Below are positions 41,701 through 49,907 of a DNA stretch of 64,000 nt, in pieces. Each line of letters begins with the position of its first letter. Within the stretch, counting starts at the first letter, position 1. The notes under the pieces are model-generated. The model saw only the letters and a program-made list of their open reading frames with translations. It was not told where the DNA came from and made no database searches. A program made the translations under genes and the position numbers. The DNA is from Dolichospermum sp. DET69 (GTDB lineage: Bacteria > Cyanobacteriota > Cyanobacteriia > Cyanobacteriales > Nostocaceae). The stretch is from NCBI GenBank assembly GCA_017355425.1, contig CP070233.1:2025501-2089500 (forward strand), written 5' to 3'.

Positions 41701-43127
41701 TTAATCTCCACACTCAAGGGGAATTTACTGACGTTGCCAGCACTGTCTTCTATAATCGAACTACTGTCAATGCTAACTTTGGCTGTCAGAATGGTGATCC
41801 TAGTGTATCTTGTCCCACAGGGGATGAATGGCGACCTGCGACAGTGTTGGGTGATGCTGTCACCTTGCTTTCTGGTAACTTTCGAGAGGGTTTCCGTGAG
41901 GAAGGGGACTATGACTGGAATAATAGCTTAGTTGGTACGCCCCCATCAGGATTTTCAGCAGTTAATTTCTTGGGTGCAAATGGTACATGGGTGGATAAGA
42001 GTATAAGTAATGCAGGGTTTCCGAAAGATTTTGATCCAGTAAAAACAGGATATCAGGGTAGTTCTTATGTGAATAACTTTGTGACCCCGCTGGTGAGAAT
42101 GATACCAGCCAGAGAATATGCCTATGAAATTTGTACTTTTACAGTTAAAGATGAATGCTTTTGTAGCGCCACAGATACTGCTGCTCAATGCGCTGTCAAG
42201 ACTAAGCGCTGGTCAATGACTAATGTGGCTCTCAATGAATACAAATTTAATGAACAGAACAGTTGGAGAGAAGATGGTATCGGTTCAGAAACTAATTCTA
42301 TTAAAACAGGATTTATTGGTACAAACCCTGACAATGCTTGGAACGCATTACCATTTAAGAGACTGGCTTTTAAAAGGGATATAAATACGACTTTGCTGAT
42401 TACTCCCCTGACTCTTTACGGCAAAGGTAGTAGTAACAAACTAGAGGAATTTCCCATAGGTGGAGCAACTTTAGCCAACCAAGTCACCCCTACATTGCTC
42501 ATACCTTGGTTACTACCTAATAGTAGTGGAGTATTTGAACCTGTTTTACAAATCCAAAAACCCTTTGCTACTGAGACTGACCCCAGTAACACCACAGTCA
42601 TTAGCAATACAAATGATACTAAAAATTGGTTGCAACCAGTATTAGCAGACACAACTTTTAACTTAATTATCGCTGCTGGGGATAGTCCAGCCCGACCAAC
42701 AGAAGATAATGGTGGTTTACAAAACTTTACCCGATTTATGGAAAATTGGGCATCCTCTATTGGTCAAAAGACAGCAAAGATATTTGGCTCTTTTATCCAG
42801 TTGAAAAAGAGTGCTTATGCGACAGGAACATATAACGTTAATGTCGGAGCTAGTAGCATTACCTATCCTATTGACAATGATAGTGGTGCAGCTACTGGTT
42901 ATCTTCCTCCTACTAGAAACTGGGGTTATGATGTCGCACTGTTATCAAAATCTCCTGATAGATTCGCTAGTAAATTGGTACTCACATCACCCGATTTACC
43001 AGATGAGTATTTCCGGGAAGTTGGCAAAGATGACAAATGGTTACAGACTTTGTTATGTGCTAAAACTACCCCTACTGATTATGCCATAGACGATAAAACT
43101 CAACGTCCTTCTACCTGTCAATCATGA
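38727..43127 (+). CDS. hpsA: hormogonium polysaccharide biosynthesis protein HpsA
   Basis: A 1466-residue surface/secretion protein. The Lys/Arg-rich N-terminus (MPRKRRPNTKKQRLNWLL) is followed by a PilX-like hydrophobic helix at about 30-58 (TAGFVLPTVAMVSVVVVLL), then LRSFHRAQNASNVRISEAVL and a very long exported region rich in Ser/Thr/Asn with few Cys. In Nostoc punctiforme hpsA heads a locus with pseudopilins and glycosyltransferases needed for hormogonium motility slime. Here it is followed, with a 4-base overlap, by the pseudopilin hpsB. The giant exported part may form a tip or secretion gate; the mechanism is unknown. Assignment rests on the N-terminus, size and gene order. Confidence 0.85.
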   Translation: MPRKRRPNTKKQRLNWLLRTVFGTPKKQKVATAGFVLPTVAMVSVVVVLLTTTIMLRSFHRAQNASNVRISEAVLSAATPAIDRSRAKINKLFQDISLPKVTPTNEELSKVVVNNIEKYTFGDETKLQISFDISGNGAIDQPTANTSLFDQETVNTAWKFPVDTDNNGKFDSYTLYEILLRTPRNSSGKYARARTPLETRTSPMAKGILDAGCTTNTNPTLVGNTGWIKQNNELKKSFFVHTATVPITTVPSDSTNYEKYQGSKGFAALEYQQDRIQVPPSNVVVYNDDLEINPDTALNLNGGIFTNSNFLTGGSGQVQLYQISSKKSCYYKSQNSKIIVGGNLGSGGFKIAGTTTTKVDLFKGKNTNPTALTWEASVTDSSSNLMYNNLAYVNRINKLIATQFANAISSDPTEVKTGIEQRKQDLGLSSFTTAELDAIRHQQLQLYFQKLTRHVPNQEVNFGVTETFPSPVIQGSDETLRPIDKWIYATDPSDGKTGIGYSTLALNISGTSLQPQATEPQALKNTSGVESMLGDRVLVSHNLSEIWWDTTPAASPGNNVPELWWNSSNQPKGFLGNEITDTQEISGIKWNAGDTSKTRTRRSLVQTAALANLGDISRDGAWEIDAAKIPPDITAGVGGLRVVTGAGVYLSASDTTTTVNSTVKEIWPDTLPFPGTAPMKKTITPYSLYDPSITYQWREIANANTPYLKMRATAVYHYKSTNYNAQTPIPIACVSSFYIPTNSATAKNITGLPWNSATDGLSNSGIVYPAPTSAKGESYYATVLNYLSQLTYPNGRLIDDGLLAKALAKTANRTISEQSAIDAQICALQILDSSISPSNSVISHGAIYETSLLDSREIVRNSLSNNTTYDYPIIDRQPLEIRVTVLDLNQLRTKTIGTASPSQEYLLPNSGIIYATRDDALPDASAGTLGVQTEAQKSVSPVDYILDSTRRPNAIMLIHGSKLGRGTTNTYREQEKGLILASDLPVYVKGDFNLHTQGEFTDVASTVFYNRTTVNANFGCQNGDPSVSCPTGDEWRPATVLGDAVTLLSGNFREGFREEGDYDWNNSLVGTPPSGFSAVNFLGANGTWVDKSISNAGFPKDFDPVKTGYQGSSYVNNFVTPLVRMIPAREYAYEICTFTVKDECFCSATDTAAQCAVKTKRWSMTNVALNEYKFNEQNSWREDGIGSETNSIKTGFIGTNPDNAWNALPFKRLAFKRDINTTLLITPLTLYGKGSSNKLEEFPIGGATLANQVTPTLLIPWLLPNSSGVFEPVLQIQKPFATETDPSNTTVISNTNDTKNWLQPVLADTTFNLIIAAGDSPARPTEDNGGLQNFTRFMENWASSIGQKTAKIFGSFIQLKKSAYATGTYNVNVGASSITYPIDNDSGAATGYLPPTRNWGYDVALLSKSPDRFASKLVLTSPDLPDEYFREVGKDDKWLQTLLCAKTTPTDYAIDDKTQRPSTCQS

Positions 43128-43846
43128 AACCCAAACCACAAGTAAAAACATCATCTTTCAGTGATTCTGGTTTTACGATTATTGAGTCACTCATGGCCAT
43201 AGTTGTCGTTGGCATTCTTTTAATATCTATAACACCCATTCTAGTCATGGCAACATCAATTCGTGTCCAATCCCGGCGGATAGAAAAAGCAACTCAGGCT
43301 GCTAATACTTTTATTGATGGTGTCAAAACTGGTTCAATTCTAACTGGTTCTAGTGCCGCACCAAGTAAAAAAATTTCTTTAGACCCAGCAACGCTGAGAA
43401 CGTCAGCAGACTATTTAATTAGTATTACACAAATGCCAGTTCCTACCAGTAAAACCGATGCAGATGTGAATTTGTATCTCTTAAAAAAAGATGGAAATAT
43501 TTGTATAGCTAGTGATTCAGCTTGTCAAACAGACTCCACAAATCCATTTGACGAGTTTTATATTCAAGCTATGCCCATCATAGTTGCCGGTATTCACACA
43601 AAAGCTAGTGGTTATCGTCTAGCAGTGCGGGTATATCGGTCAGATGTTAATTTTAGTAAACCCCTTTTAGCTAGTACAAGTGATGTTAAAAAAGTAGTTT
43701 CTCCTCTTGTTGCTGGCATAGGTAATCGGCAAGCACCATTAATAGAAAGAACCGTTGATATCGGCCACAATAGCACTAGATTTCAGGCTCTATGTTACCG
43801 TCTGGGCATGACAAAAGATCAGGATGGTAATCACCAAATTTGTTAA
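43124..43846 (+). CDS. hpsB: hormogonium polysaccharide secretion pseudopilin HpsB
   Basis: A 240-residue pseudopilin with cleavage site SDSG|FTIIESLMAIVVVGILLIS (Gly16, Glu at +5), a PilV/GspI-like helix and a small globular domain with one Cys pair (ICIASDSACQTD). Overlaps hpsA by 4 bases (ATGA), so translation is coupled. In the known locus HpsB-D are thought to form a type II secretion-like pseudopilus for slime export. Confidence 0.83.
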   Translation: MKPKPQVKTSSFSDSGFTIIESLMAIVVVGILLISITPILVMATSIRVQSRRIEKATQAANTFIDGVKTGSILTGSSAAPSKKISLDPATLRTSADYLISITQMPVPTSKTDADVNLYLLKKDGNICIASDSACQTDSTNPFDEFYIQAMPIIVAGIHTKASGYRLAVRVYRSDVNFSKPLLASTSDVKKVVSPLVAGIGNRQAPLIERTVDIGHNSTRFQALCYRLGMTKDQDGNHQIC

Positions 43847-43890
43847 TAAATTGCTTTGTCGGTTAAGAGGATGTTTGAAAAGAAGTTTTG

Positions 43891-44090
43891 GGCGACTAGA
43901 AGTCGCTACTACACAAACAAAGTCCACCTTCGTGGACTAAGAAAAATTAAGGTTTTTTAACCCACGTATCCCTTACGGGACCGAAAAAATAGGTGGGTTT
44001 TGTCTGTGTAGCTGCGACTAAGAAAAATTAAGGTTTTTTAACCCACGAAGGTGGGTTTTGTCTGTGTAGCCGCGACTTCTAGTCGCCAGG
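43891..44090. repeat. folded repeat, outer stem ggcgactagaagtcgc (copy 2), with internal duplication
   Basis: Same design as 38466-38584 with compensated stem changes. The block taagaaaaattaaggttttt occurs twice inside (near 43939 and 44019). One inner hairpin is cccacgaaggtggg; in the other, a GC-rich insert tatcccttacgggaccg lies in the loop. It lies between hpsB and hpsC, and a half-copy of the agaggatgtttgaaaag end precedes it at 43866. Confidence 0.8.
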
Positions 44091-44140
44091 TGAGTTATAA
44101 ATTAGACTAAAATTTGTAAAATTAAAAAGCAAATTATCTG

Positions 44141-45100
44141 ATGATGAAGATACTTGAATTTATCCTCAAAAGTCAAATCAAACTCTCTAAAGTTATTCAT
44201 GAATGTGACGGTTTTACTCTTATTGAATTGCTGGTAGCTTTAGTGATTTCATTTTTAATTATCACACCACTATTCAGCTTGATGATTAGTGTAATGACTA
44301 CAGATAGAGATGAACAAGCTAAAGCAAATTCTGAAGCAGAAATTCAACTTGCGCTTAATTATATTTCCCGTGATTTACAACAAGCTGTATATATCTATGA
44401 TGCGACTGGCATTAATACTATAAAACCTCAACTAGCTTACCAAAGTGATAATACTAAAATTCCTTTACTAGTTTTGTGGAAACGAGAATTAGTTAGTGCT
44501 ATAGTTCCCACAGCATCAGGAAATGATGATACTTTTGTCTATTCCTTAGTTGTCTACTATTTAATCAAAGATAGTGATACAACTTGGTCAAAAGCTGCTC
44601 GTATTGCTAGATGGCAAATTAAAGATGGTGTAGAATTTAGCAGTGGTGTAACTTGTGGAGGAACTAAAAAGTATGTAAATATTAATAATTGTCCTAGTCC
44701 AGGTTTTGCTCCATTTAATAATTATTTTGAAGACTCTGATAGTTTAGATATTGGGATGAAAAAATGGCGGAAATCTGGAATTTATACTGCTGATGCTATA
44801 GTGCTGATTGATTATGTAGATCAAACCACAGATTCGCCACCAGCAGCCACTTGTTCTGCTGACATCGCAGCTACAACTACAACAGATGGAATTATTTGGT
44901 CAGTAATTAAACCACCGAGTATGACGGGTTTTTATGTCTGTGTAGATAGAGCTAATACAACAGCACAGGTATTTATTCGGGGTAATGCCCTAGCTCGGAT
45001 TGATGATAATGCAAATGCAATCAAATATACAGCTAGTAAAAAAACTTTTTTTCCTACAACCAGTGTGAGAGTCCAAGGACGGGGCTTCTTGTCTAAATAA
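44141..45100 (+). CDS. hpsC: hormogonium polysaccharide secretion pseudopilin HpsC
   Basis: A 319-residue pseudopilin: leader of 24 residues, cleavage ECDG|FTLIELLVALVISFLIIT, Glu at +5, then a PilW/GspJ-like body with EIQLALNYISRDLQQAVYIYD and four Cys in the C-terminal half. Third gene of the hps cluster, separated from hpsB by 294 bases that are largely a folded repeat, which could weaken co-transcription. The tandem ATGATG start leaves a one-codon ambiguity. Confidence 0.82.
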   Translation: MMKILEFILKSQIKLSKVIHECDGFTLIELLVALVISFLIITPLFSLMISVMTTDRDEQAKANSEAEIQLALNYISRDLQQAVYIYDATGINTIKPQLAYQSDNTKIPLLVLWKRELVSAIVPTASGNDDTFVYSLVVYYLIKDSDTTWSKAARIARWQIKDGVEFSSGVTCGGTKKYVNINNCPSPGFAPFNNYFEDSDSLDIGMKKWRKSGIYTADAIVLIDYVDQTTDSPPAATCSADIAATTTTDGIIWSVIKPPSMTGFYVCVDRANTTAQVFIRGNALARIDDNANAIKYTASKKTFFPTTSVRVQGRGFLSK

Positions 45101-45203
45101 TTTCATCAGTATCCATAAAAAATAAAATACTCGTAAAAAACGGTATATTTCAAGGTGCTGTCCATAGTAATATATATATATACATATATTTGGTTTATAA
45201 ATA

Positions 45204-45731
45204 ATGAATTACTTACTGAATAATCGCTCTAGTAGCGGTTTTACTTTGATAGAAATGATTGCAGTGGTGTTAATAATTGGGATATTATCAGCAATAGTTG
45301 CACCAAGCTGGTTAGCTTTTATCAAAAATCGCCATTTAAATATTTCTCAAGATCAAGTTTATCGAGCCATGCGTGAAGCCCAAAGCCAAGCCAAAAAAGA
45401 AAAGTTGACTTATCATGCTAGTTTCCGGGAACAAAATAATATTGTGCAATGGGCAATTCATCCGTCTACAATTGATGCCTCTAATGCTAAATGGAATGAC
45501 TTAGATGGCAGTGTGCAGTTAGATGCAGAAACTACATTAGAATTGTCTAATGGTGTAAGACGAGTCCCATTTGATTACATAGGTAGTGTGAAAGTCCCAC
45601 TAGGACGAATCACCTTATCTAGTAAATTTGGCGGGAACACAAAGCGTTGTATCATTGTTTCCACTATATTGGGCGCGATGAGAACCGCTAAGGAAAACCC
45701 TACGCCTAATAATGGTAAATATTGCGATTGA
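45204..45731 (+). CDS. GspH/FimT-like pseudopilin (probable HpsD)
   Basis: A 175-residue pseudopilin with cleavage SSG|FTLIEMIAVVLIIGILSAI (Gly12, Glu at +5), NRHLNISQDQVYRAMREAQSQAKKE and the GspH-like end GNTKRCIIVSTILGAMRTA. Its position after hpsC suggests HpsD, but the family name is less certain than the fold. A short run of alternating ta (about 45171-45186) lies upstream. No glycosyltransferase genes (hpsE-G) follow; instead a TPR protein does. Confidence 0.75.
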   Translation: MNYLLNNRSSSGFTLIEMIAVVLIIGILSAIVAPSWLAFIKNRHLNISQDQVYRAMREAQSQAKKEKLTYHASFREQNNIVQWAIHPSTIDASNAKWNDLDGSVQLDAETTLELSNGVRRVPFDYIGSVKVPLGRITLSSKFGGNTKRCIIVSTILGAMRTAKENPTPNNGKYCD

Positions 45732-45761
45732 ATCGTCTGGAACTAAAGTTCTGAGTTGATA

Positions 45762-45802
45762 GGTGACGTACTCCACACACTCCCTTTCAGGTGAGTGTGG
45801 GC
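45762..45802 (-). mobile_element. IS605-like right-end hairpin, copy 2
   Basis: 40 of 41 bases match 62803-62843 in reverse orientation (gcccacactcacctgaaagg ... ggtgac). That segment looks like the terminal hairpin of the 3' end of IS200/IS605-type tnpB elements. No transposase or tnpB frame is adjacent, so it is a solo remnant. The rest of 45732-46022 contains only a palindrome, ggggcgtattgcaatacgcccc, near 45841. Confidence 0.6.
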
Positions 45803-46022
45803 AACGAGCGTGACCCCTAATCCGGACATTAACTGACTTGGGGCGTATTGCAATACGCCCCTACACCGTGCGTCCCACGGTTCTTTGGTTTTAAGATTTG
45901 TTTTTTGTTTTGTAGGCTGCATTTGGAGCATTTAATTGGACTACACCTACTCTGGTCATAATCACATAAAATTAGAATAAATTTTTTGATTGTATTTTAC
46001 TTAATTAATTATAAACTCTTAT

Positions 46023-47111
46023 ATGCTTGATCAAGTTATTACGGCTTTTGAACATAAAGATTATCAAACAGCAGCCAAATTACTCCAACAACTGTTGGTA
46101 GAATCACCGGAAAATCCTTGGGTTCAACTGTATTTTGGTCGGTTGCAGGAAGTTTCCAATCAACTCCAAGACGCTGAAAAAGTATATCGGCAATTACTCC
46201 GCAGGACGAGTCATAGCAAGATAATATCCCAAGCCCGTCAAGGTTTACAGCGATTAGAGGAATTTAAGCAAGAAGAAAAACAAAGAGCTATAGCTAAAGC
46301 CACAGTCGCACCTGATAGCAACGAACTGGGCATATTAGTGTTAGAACCCATTAGTAACGAACTTAAAACCAGCGCAGTTAGCAATTTTGCCCAAATCATG
46401 CAGGTAGATGCTTATACAGCCAGAATCACAATACCGAGTCAGAATTGGCGAGTTTACCGCATGGGGAAAGTGGGAGAATTAGCATTTTATGGAACACAAT
46501 TACAACAGGCTGGTATTCCCTGTTTCTGGGTCAAAATTCCCCAAATTCAACAAATTAAAGTATTTCAAGTTAAACATTTATCAATAGATAATTCTCAAAT
46601 CAAAGCAGTTTGTCAAAACGAAGCAAATCAAACTGGTTCTATGAGATTCGATAAATCAGAAATTACCGATAGAGTTGTGGGAGCTTTACCAATTTTTGAA
46701 CAAGTTGTAGATGTTAACAATAGAGGTAAACTAGAGTGGAAAACTCAAACTCAAGATTATGCTCAATTTTGTGATTTACATTTACCAAAAAGACGGAGTA
46801 TTTTGCGAATTTATGATCAAGGCTATGAATTTCAGCAAGGTATAGAAACTAAACAAACTACAATTAGGATTAACTGGAATAATTTAATAAATTGGATTGA
46901 TCAACAGTTGCCTCAAATTAAGGTATGGTCAGATTTTAACCTCTTTGCACAAACAGTTATAGACCAAACAGAAACCCTCAATCAAATTCCATCTCATATT
47001 AATTTATTTCGTAAAGAAAACAGTTATTGGGATGCAGCTTTTCATTTATATAGTGGGATTATCTTTACTAAAAATACTGCTGTGCAAATAGCTCAAAAAG
47101 ATCATAAATAA
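46023..47111 (+). CDS. cyanobacterial TPR protein
   Basis: A 362-residue protein. Residues 1-85 hold about two TPR units (FEHKDYQTAAKLLQQLLVES, NPWVQLYFGRLQEVSNQLQD). Residues 100-362 are an uncharacterised conserved region (FAQIMQVDAYTARITIPSQNW, LQQAGIPCFWVKIPQIQ, FCDLHLPKRRSILRIYDQGYEF) that seems to contain an internal beta-rich domain. No signal peptide or membrane helix is seen. It follows the pseudopilin cluster at 290 bases, on the same strand; a role in pilus or polysaccharide function is only suggested by that position. Confidence 0.75.
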   Translation: MLDQVITAFEHKDYQTAAKLLQQLLVESPENPWVQLYFGRLQEVSNQLQDAEKVYRQLLRRTSHSKIISQARQGLQRLEEFKQEEKQRAIAKATVAPDSNELGILVLEPISNELKTSAVSNFAQIMQVDAYTARITIPSQNWRVYRMGKVGELAFYGTQLQQAGIPCFWVKIPQIQQIKVFQVKHLSIDNSQIKAVCQNEANQTGSMRFDKSEITDRVVGALPIFEQVVDVNNRGKLEWKTQTQDYAQFCDLHLPKRRSILRIYDQGYEFQQGIETKQTTIRINWNNLINWIDQQLPQIKVWSDFNLFAQTVIDQTETLNQIPSHINLFRKENSYWDAAFHLYSGIIFTKNTAVQIAQKDHK

Positions 47112-47192
47112 ATATATTATAAATAATATAACGGTTCTTTTGTTGAGTGAGATACAAGAACCCCACCCCCAACCCCCTCCCCGCTCTTCGAG

Positions 47193-47357
47193 CTACGGTG
47201 TACACACATCTCTAGACAGGATGCTAAACGTGATCCGATCCCCCTAAATCCCCCTTAAAAAGGGGGACTTTGAAGAATTTAGCCCCCCTTTTTAAGGGGG
47301 GGTGGGGGGATCTAAACGTTGTGGGGCAACTCTAGAAGACTTGTGTGTACACCGTAG
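47193..47357. mobile_element. 165-base MITE, copy 1
   Basis: Terminal inverted repeats ctacggtgtacacaca / tgtgtgtacaccgtag. A core hairpin (ccccctaaatcccccttaaa) is shared with the 31681 element. The second copy starts 214 bases later in the same orientation and has the same length, so the pair is a very recent duplication. Confidence 0.9.
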
Positions 47358-47406
47358 CCTTCACAAGGGGGGAAATAAGAAAATCTAGTCCCCTCCCCAA
47401 CACATC

Positions 47407-47571
47407 CTACGGTGTACACACATCTCTAGACAGGATGCTAAACGTGATCCGATCCCCCTAAATCCCCCTTAAAAAGGGGGACTTTGAAGAATTTAGCCCC
47501 CCTTTTTAAGGGGGGTTGGGGGGATCTAAATGTTGTGGGGCAACTCTAGAAGACTTGTGTATACACCGTAG
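47407..47571. mobile_element. 165-base MITE, copy 2
   Basis: Differs from copy 1 at only a few positions (for example, tatacaccgtag at its right end). Between the copies is the G-rich fragment acaaggggggaaataag. The rest of 47112-47756 holds no gene, only G/C-homopolymer-rich intergenic sequence (47161-47190, 47572-47610). Confidence 0.9.
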
Positions 47572-47756
47572 CCCCAACACATCGGGGAGGATTAGGGTGG
47601 GGTATAACTGTGATAAAAATTACAGAATAATACTTTTAAAACAACCTCTGAGGATGTATCTCATTCAAGTGCATACCGCTATAATGTAAATACGTTCCAT
47701 TGAAAAAGATCATAAATAATAATATAGAGACGTTCCAGGGAACGTCTCTACAATAC

Positions 47757-48092
47757 TTATCCAGGAGTTTTGACTTGACGTGCCATATCTAAAAAGGTAC
47801 TCATATTTACCCCAGGACGACGACGAGGATTATTAGTAGGAATGAGATATTTAGTAGCAAAATTGGTTTCAGTTGGAACTGCTATTTTAACGGGTTCAGT
47901 CTTAGTAACTTTTGCCGCTACTGGTGCAGCTTTTGGTTCAGCTTTTGGTTCAGCTTTTGGTGCTACTGTTGCTGGTACTGGAGTAACATTAGCTTCTTCC
48001 TTTAATTCTAAATAGTAGCTATTGCCTTTTTTACTAAACAATCCAGTAATAAAACCCACAATGCCCGCAATGATATTTTTGATAAATCCCAT
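47757..48092 (-). CDS. conserved small cyanobacterial protein, membrane-anchored
   Basis: A 111-residue protein: amphipathic/hydrophobic N-terminus MGFIKNIIAGIVGFITGLFS (1-20), the short element SYYLELKE, an Ala/Lys/Pro/Glu-rich linker with KAEPKAEPKA repeats (about 45-70), and a conserved C-terminus NPRRRPGVNMSTFLDMARQV. I recognise the layout from other cyanobacteria but no function. The N-terminus suggests peripheral attachment to a membrane. The linker repeat is coded by tandem 15-base units. Confidence 0.72.
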   Translation of the reverse strand: MGFIKNIIAGIVGFITGLFSKKGNSYYLELKEEANVTPVPATVAPKAEPKAEPKAAPVAAKVTKTEPVKIAVPTETNFATKYLIPTNNPRRRPGVNMSTFLDMARQVKTPG

Positions 48093-48417
48093 AAAAAATG
48101 CTCCTGGTTTGAATAGTTGGAAACGTGACCGAAATTGTTAAAAATTACGGTGTAATATTACATTTGATTGCGCTACTTACTGTCAATTATTAGACTTACT
48201 TTTTGCTGATTAAAAGCCTATGATTACTTCTGGTAAGTATTTTTAAGTCTTTTTGCTCTACAACAGTATTCGGTAAATAAGGCAAATTATTAAATTTTAT
48301 TATAACTATAAGATTATGAGAACTTATTTAATAAATCTTAATAATTTATGTTCACGCCCCTATCTGTTTTATTGTAATACTGAGTTAAATTCTTAACAAG
48401 AATAAAAAATTAAGATC
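48093..48417. other. AT-rich intergenic region, nothing recognised
   Basis: 325 bases between divergent genes. It must contain both promoters. I see no repeat family member, no operator and no RNA structure I can support. Confidence 0.55.
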
Positions 48418-49017
48418 ATGGCAACAAAACAGCAAAATCCCGTTTTATTAGTGCATGGTATTAACGATACTGGGGCGGTTTTCAATACAATGGCTCTTTA
48501 TCTCAGACAAAAAGGTTTGTCCGTGCATACAGTAGATTTACTCCCTAATAATGGTACTGAGGTTCTAGATAAATTAGCCCAGCAGGTAGCTAATTATGCA
48601 AGTGCTACCTTTGAACCAGAACAACCATTGGATTTAGTTGGTTTTAGTATGGGGGGAATTGTCAGTCGTTATTATCTTCAGCGTTTGGGGGGAATAGAGA
48701 GAGTACAGCGATTCATTACTATTTCTTCTCCCCATAAAGGAACTGTAATTGCTTATGGTTCGTGGCAGCCTGGATGTGTACAAATGCGTCCTAATAGTTC
48801 TTTTTTGGAAGATTTAAATTCTGATGTGCAGATGTTAAAACAACTAGATTTTACATCTATTTGGACACCTTATGATTTAATGATTGTTCCCGCAGCAAGT
48901 TCACAACTAGGGATAGGAAAAGAAATAACTTTACCAGTGTTATTACATCCTTTAATGGTAACAGATATTAGAACTTTAGAAATAGTAGCAGAAACTTTGA
49001 TAAGATCAGTTAATTGA
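48418..49017 (+). CDS. lipase-like alpha/beta hydrolase
   Basis: A 199-residue hydrolase of the triacylglycerol-lipase/acylglycerol type. PVLLVHGINDTGAVF gives the oxyanion-hole HG at residues 13-14. The nucleophile elbow is GFSMGG with Ser77. SSPHKGT near 104-110 is typical of bacterial lipases (compare SPHRG). The acid and His would lie near the C-terminus (ASSQLGIGKEITLPVLLHPLMV, with a His in LLHP). No signal peptide is visible. It converges with the oxygenase gene at 49029, only 12 bases away. Confidence 0.82.
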   Translation: MATKQQNPVLLVHGINDTGAVFNTMALYLRQKGLSVHTVDLLPNNGTEVLDKLAQQVANYASATFEPEQPLDLVGFSMGGIVSRYYLQRLGGIERVQRFITISSPHKGTVIAYGSWQPGCVQMRPNSSFLEDLNSDVQMLKQLDFTSIWTPYDLMIVPAASSQLGIGKEITLPVLLHPLMVTDIRTLEIVAETLIRSVN

Positions 49018-49028
49018 TAAATTTTCAA

Positions 49029-49907
49029 TCACCAAAAAATACACTTCTTTTGTGTTTCTGAAAGATGTTGGCTCAATACAAGTAAATCTTTTTTTGATAG
49101 CGTAGATGTACCATACAATACTTGTTTATATCGTCTAGTTGTGTAATCAAAAAATATGGTAAATCTATTTGAGGTTATAGGTGGCTTACCTCGATGAAAA
49201 ATACTAGCAGTATCAGCAATAATGACTGTGCTGCTAATTCCTGTACATGATTTATAAAATTCTGAAGATACAAACTTTTGCATAATTTTATCTGGGATAT
49301 AGCCAGATGTGTATTTTAAAGATTGAGCTATTTTTGAGGTTAAAGATTTGGAAATATATTCAAAAGGACCGTCATCTTCGCTAACATCATTTAAGTAAAT
49401 GATGACTTTTAAAATTTTTCTGTCTTCTTTATCTATATGCCATAATCTTGAACCTGCTTCCAATTGATTGGCAATATCTCGACGAAGATATACACCTTGA
49501 TAAGCGACTGGTAAGCCAAGAAAATTTTCAACGATATTCAGTAACCGTTGTTCAAGTCCCCACAAAAATATTTTTGGATACTCCATTATTTGTTGAGGAC
49601 TAGCATAAATAGTAATTTCATTTGAGTGAGACAATATATTTTGTGATATTTTTGGCATGATAATTTGTGCAGATTGCACCAAATCAGGAGTAGATGTAAT
49701 TCCCAATTTGTCTAAGGTAGTAATGACAACTCCTTCTTTTTTGACAAGATTAACTAAATCTATATCTTCTGGTGAAAGAGGAGGTAGATTTTGAAGATTT
49801 TTTTCTATGGCTTTTTGATAAAAGCAGTCAGATTGATATTTTGTTAATGGGTGTTGATCAATTTTTCTTAATATTTTTTGGCGAATTTTTAGCAAAATTT
49901 TATCCAT
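49029..49907 (-). CDS. phytanoyl-CoA dioxygenase-like 2OG-Fe(II) oxygenase
   Basis: A 292-residue protein with the facial triad of 2-oxoglutarate/Fe(II) oxygenases: His157 and Asp159 in LWHIDKED, and His238 in IFHRGKPP. An Arg at 248 (SNRFTIFF) suits 2-oxoglutarate binding. Conserved supporting strands are VIIYLNDVSEDDGPFEYI and VIIADTASIF. This fits the PhyH family, whose members hydroxylate lipids or natural products. The N-terminal 60 residues are charged and helical. It ends 12 bases from the lipase stop, tail to tail. The substrate is unknown. Confidence 0.78.
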   Translation of the reverse strand: MDKILLKIRQKILRKIDQHPLTKYQSDCFYQKAIEKNLQNLPPLSPEDIDLVNLVKKEGVVITTLDKLGITSTPDLVQSAQIIMPKISQNILSHSNEITIYASPQQIMEYPKIFLWGLEQRLLNIVENFLGLPVAYQGVYLRRDIANQLEAGSRLWHIDKEDRKILKVIIYLNDVSEDDGPFEYISKSLTSKIAQSLKYTSGYIPDKIMQKFVSSEFYKSCTGISSTVIIADTASIFHRGKPPITSNRFTIFFDYTTRRYKQVLYGTSTLSKKDLLVLSQHLSETQKKCIFW

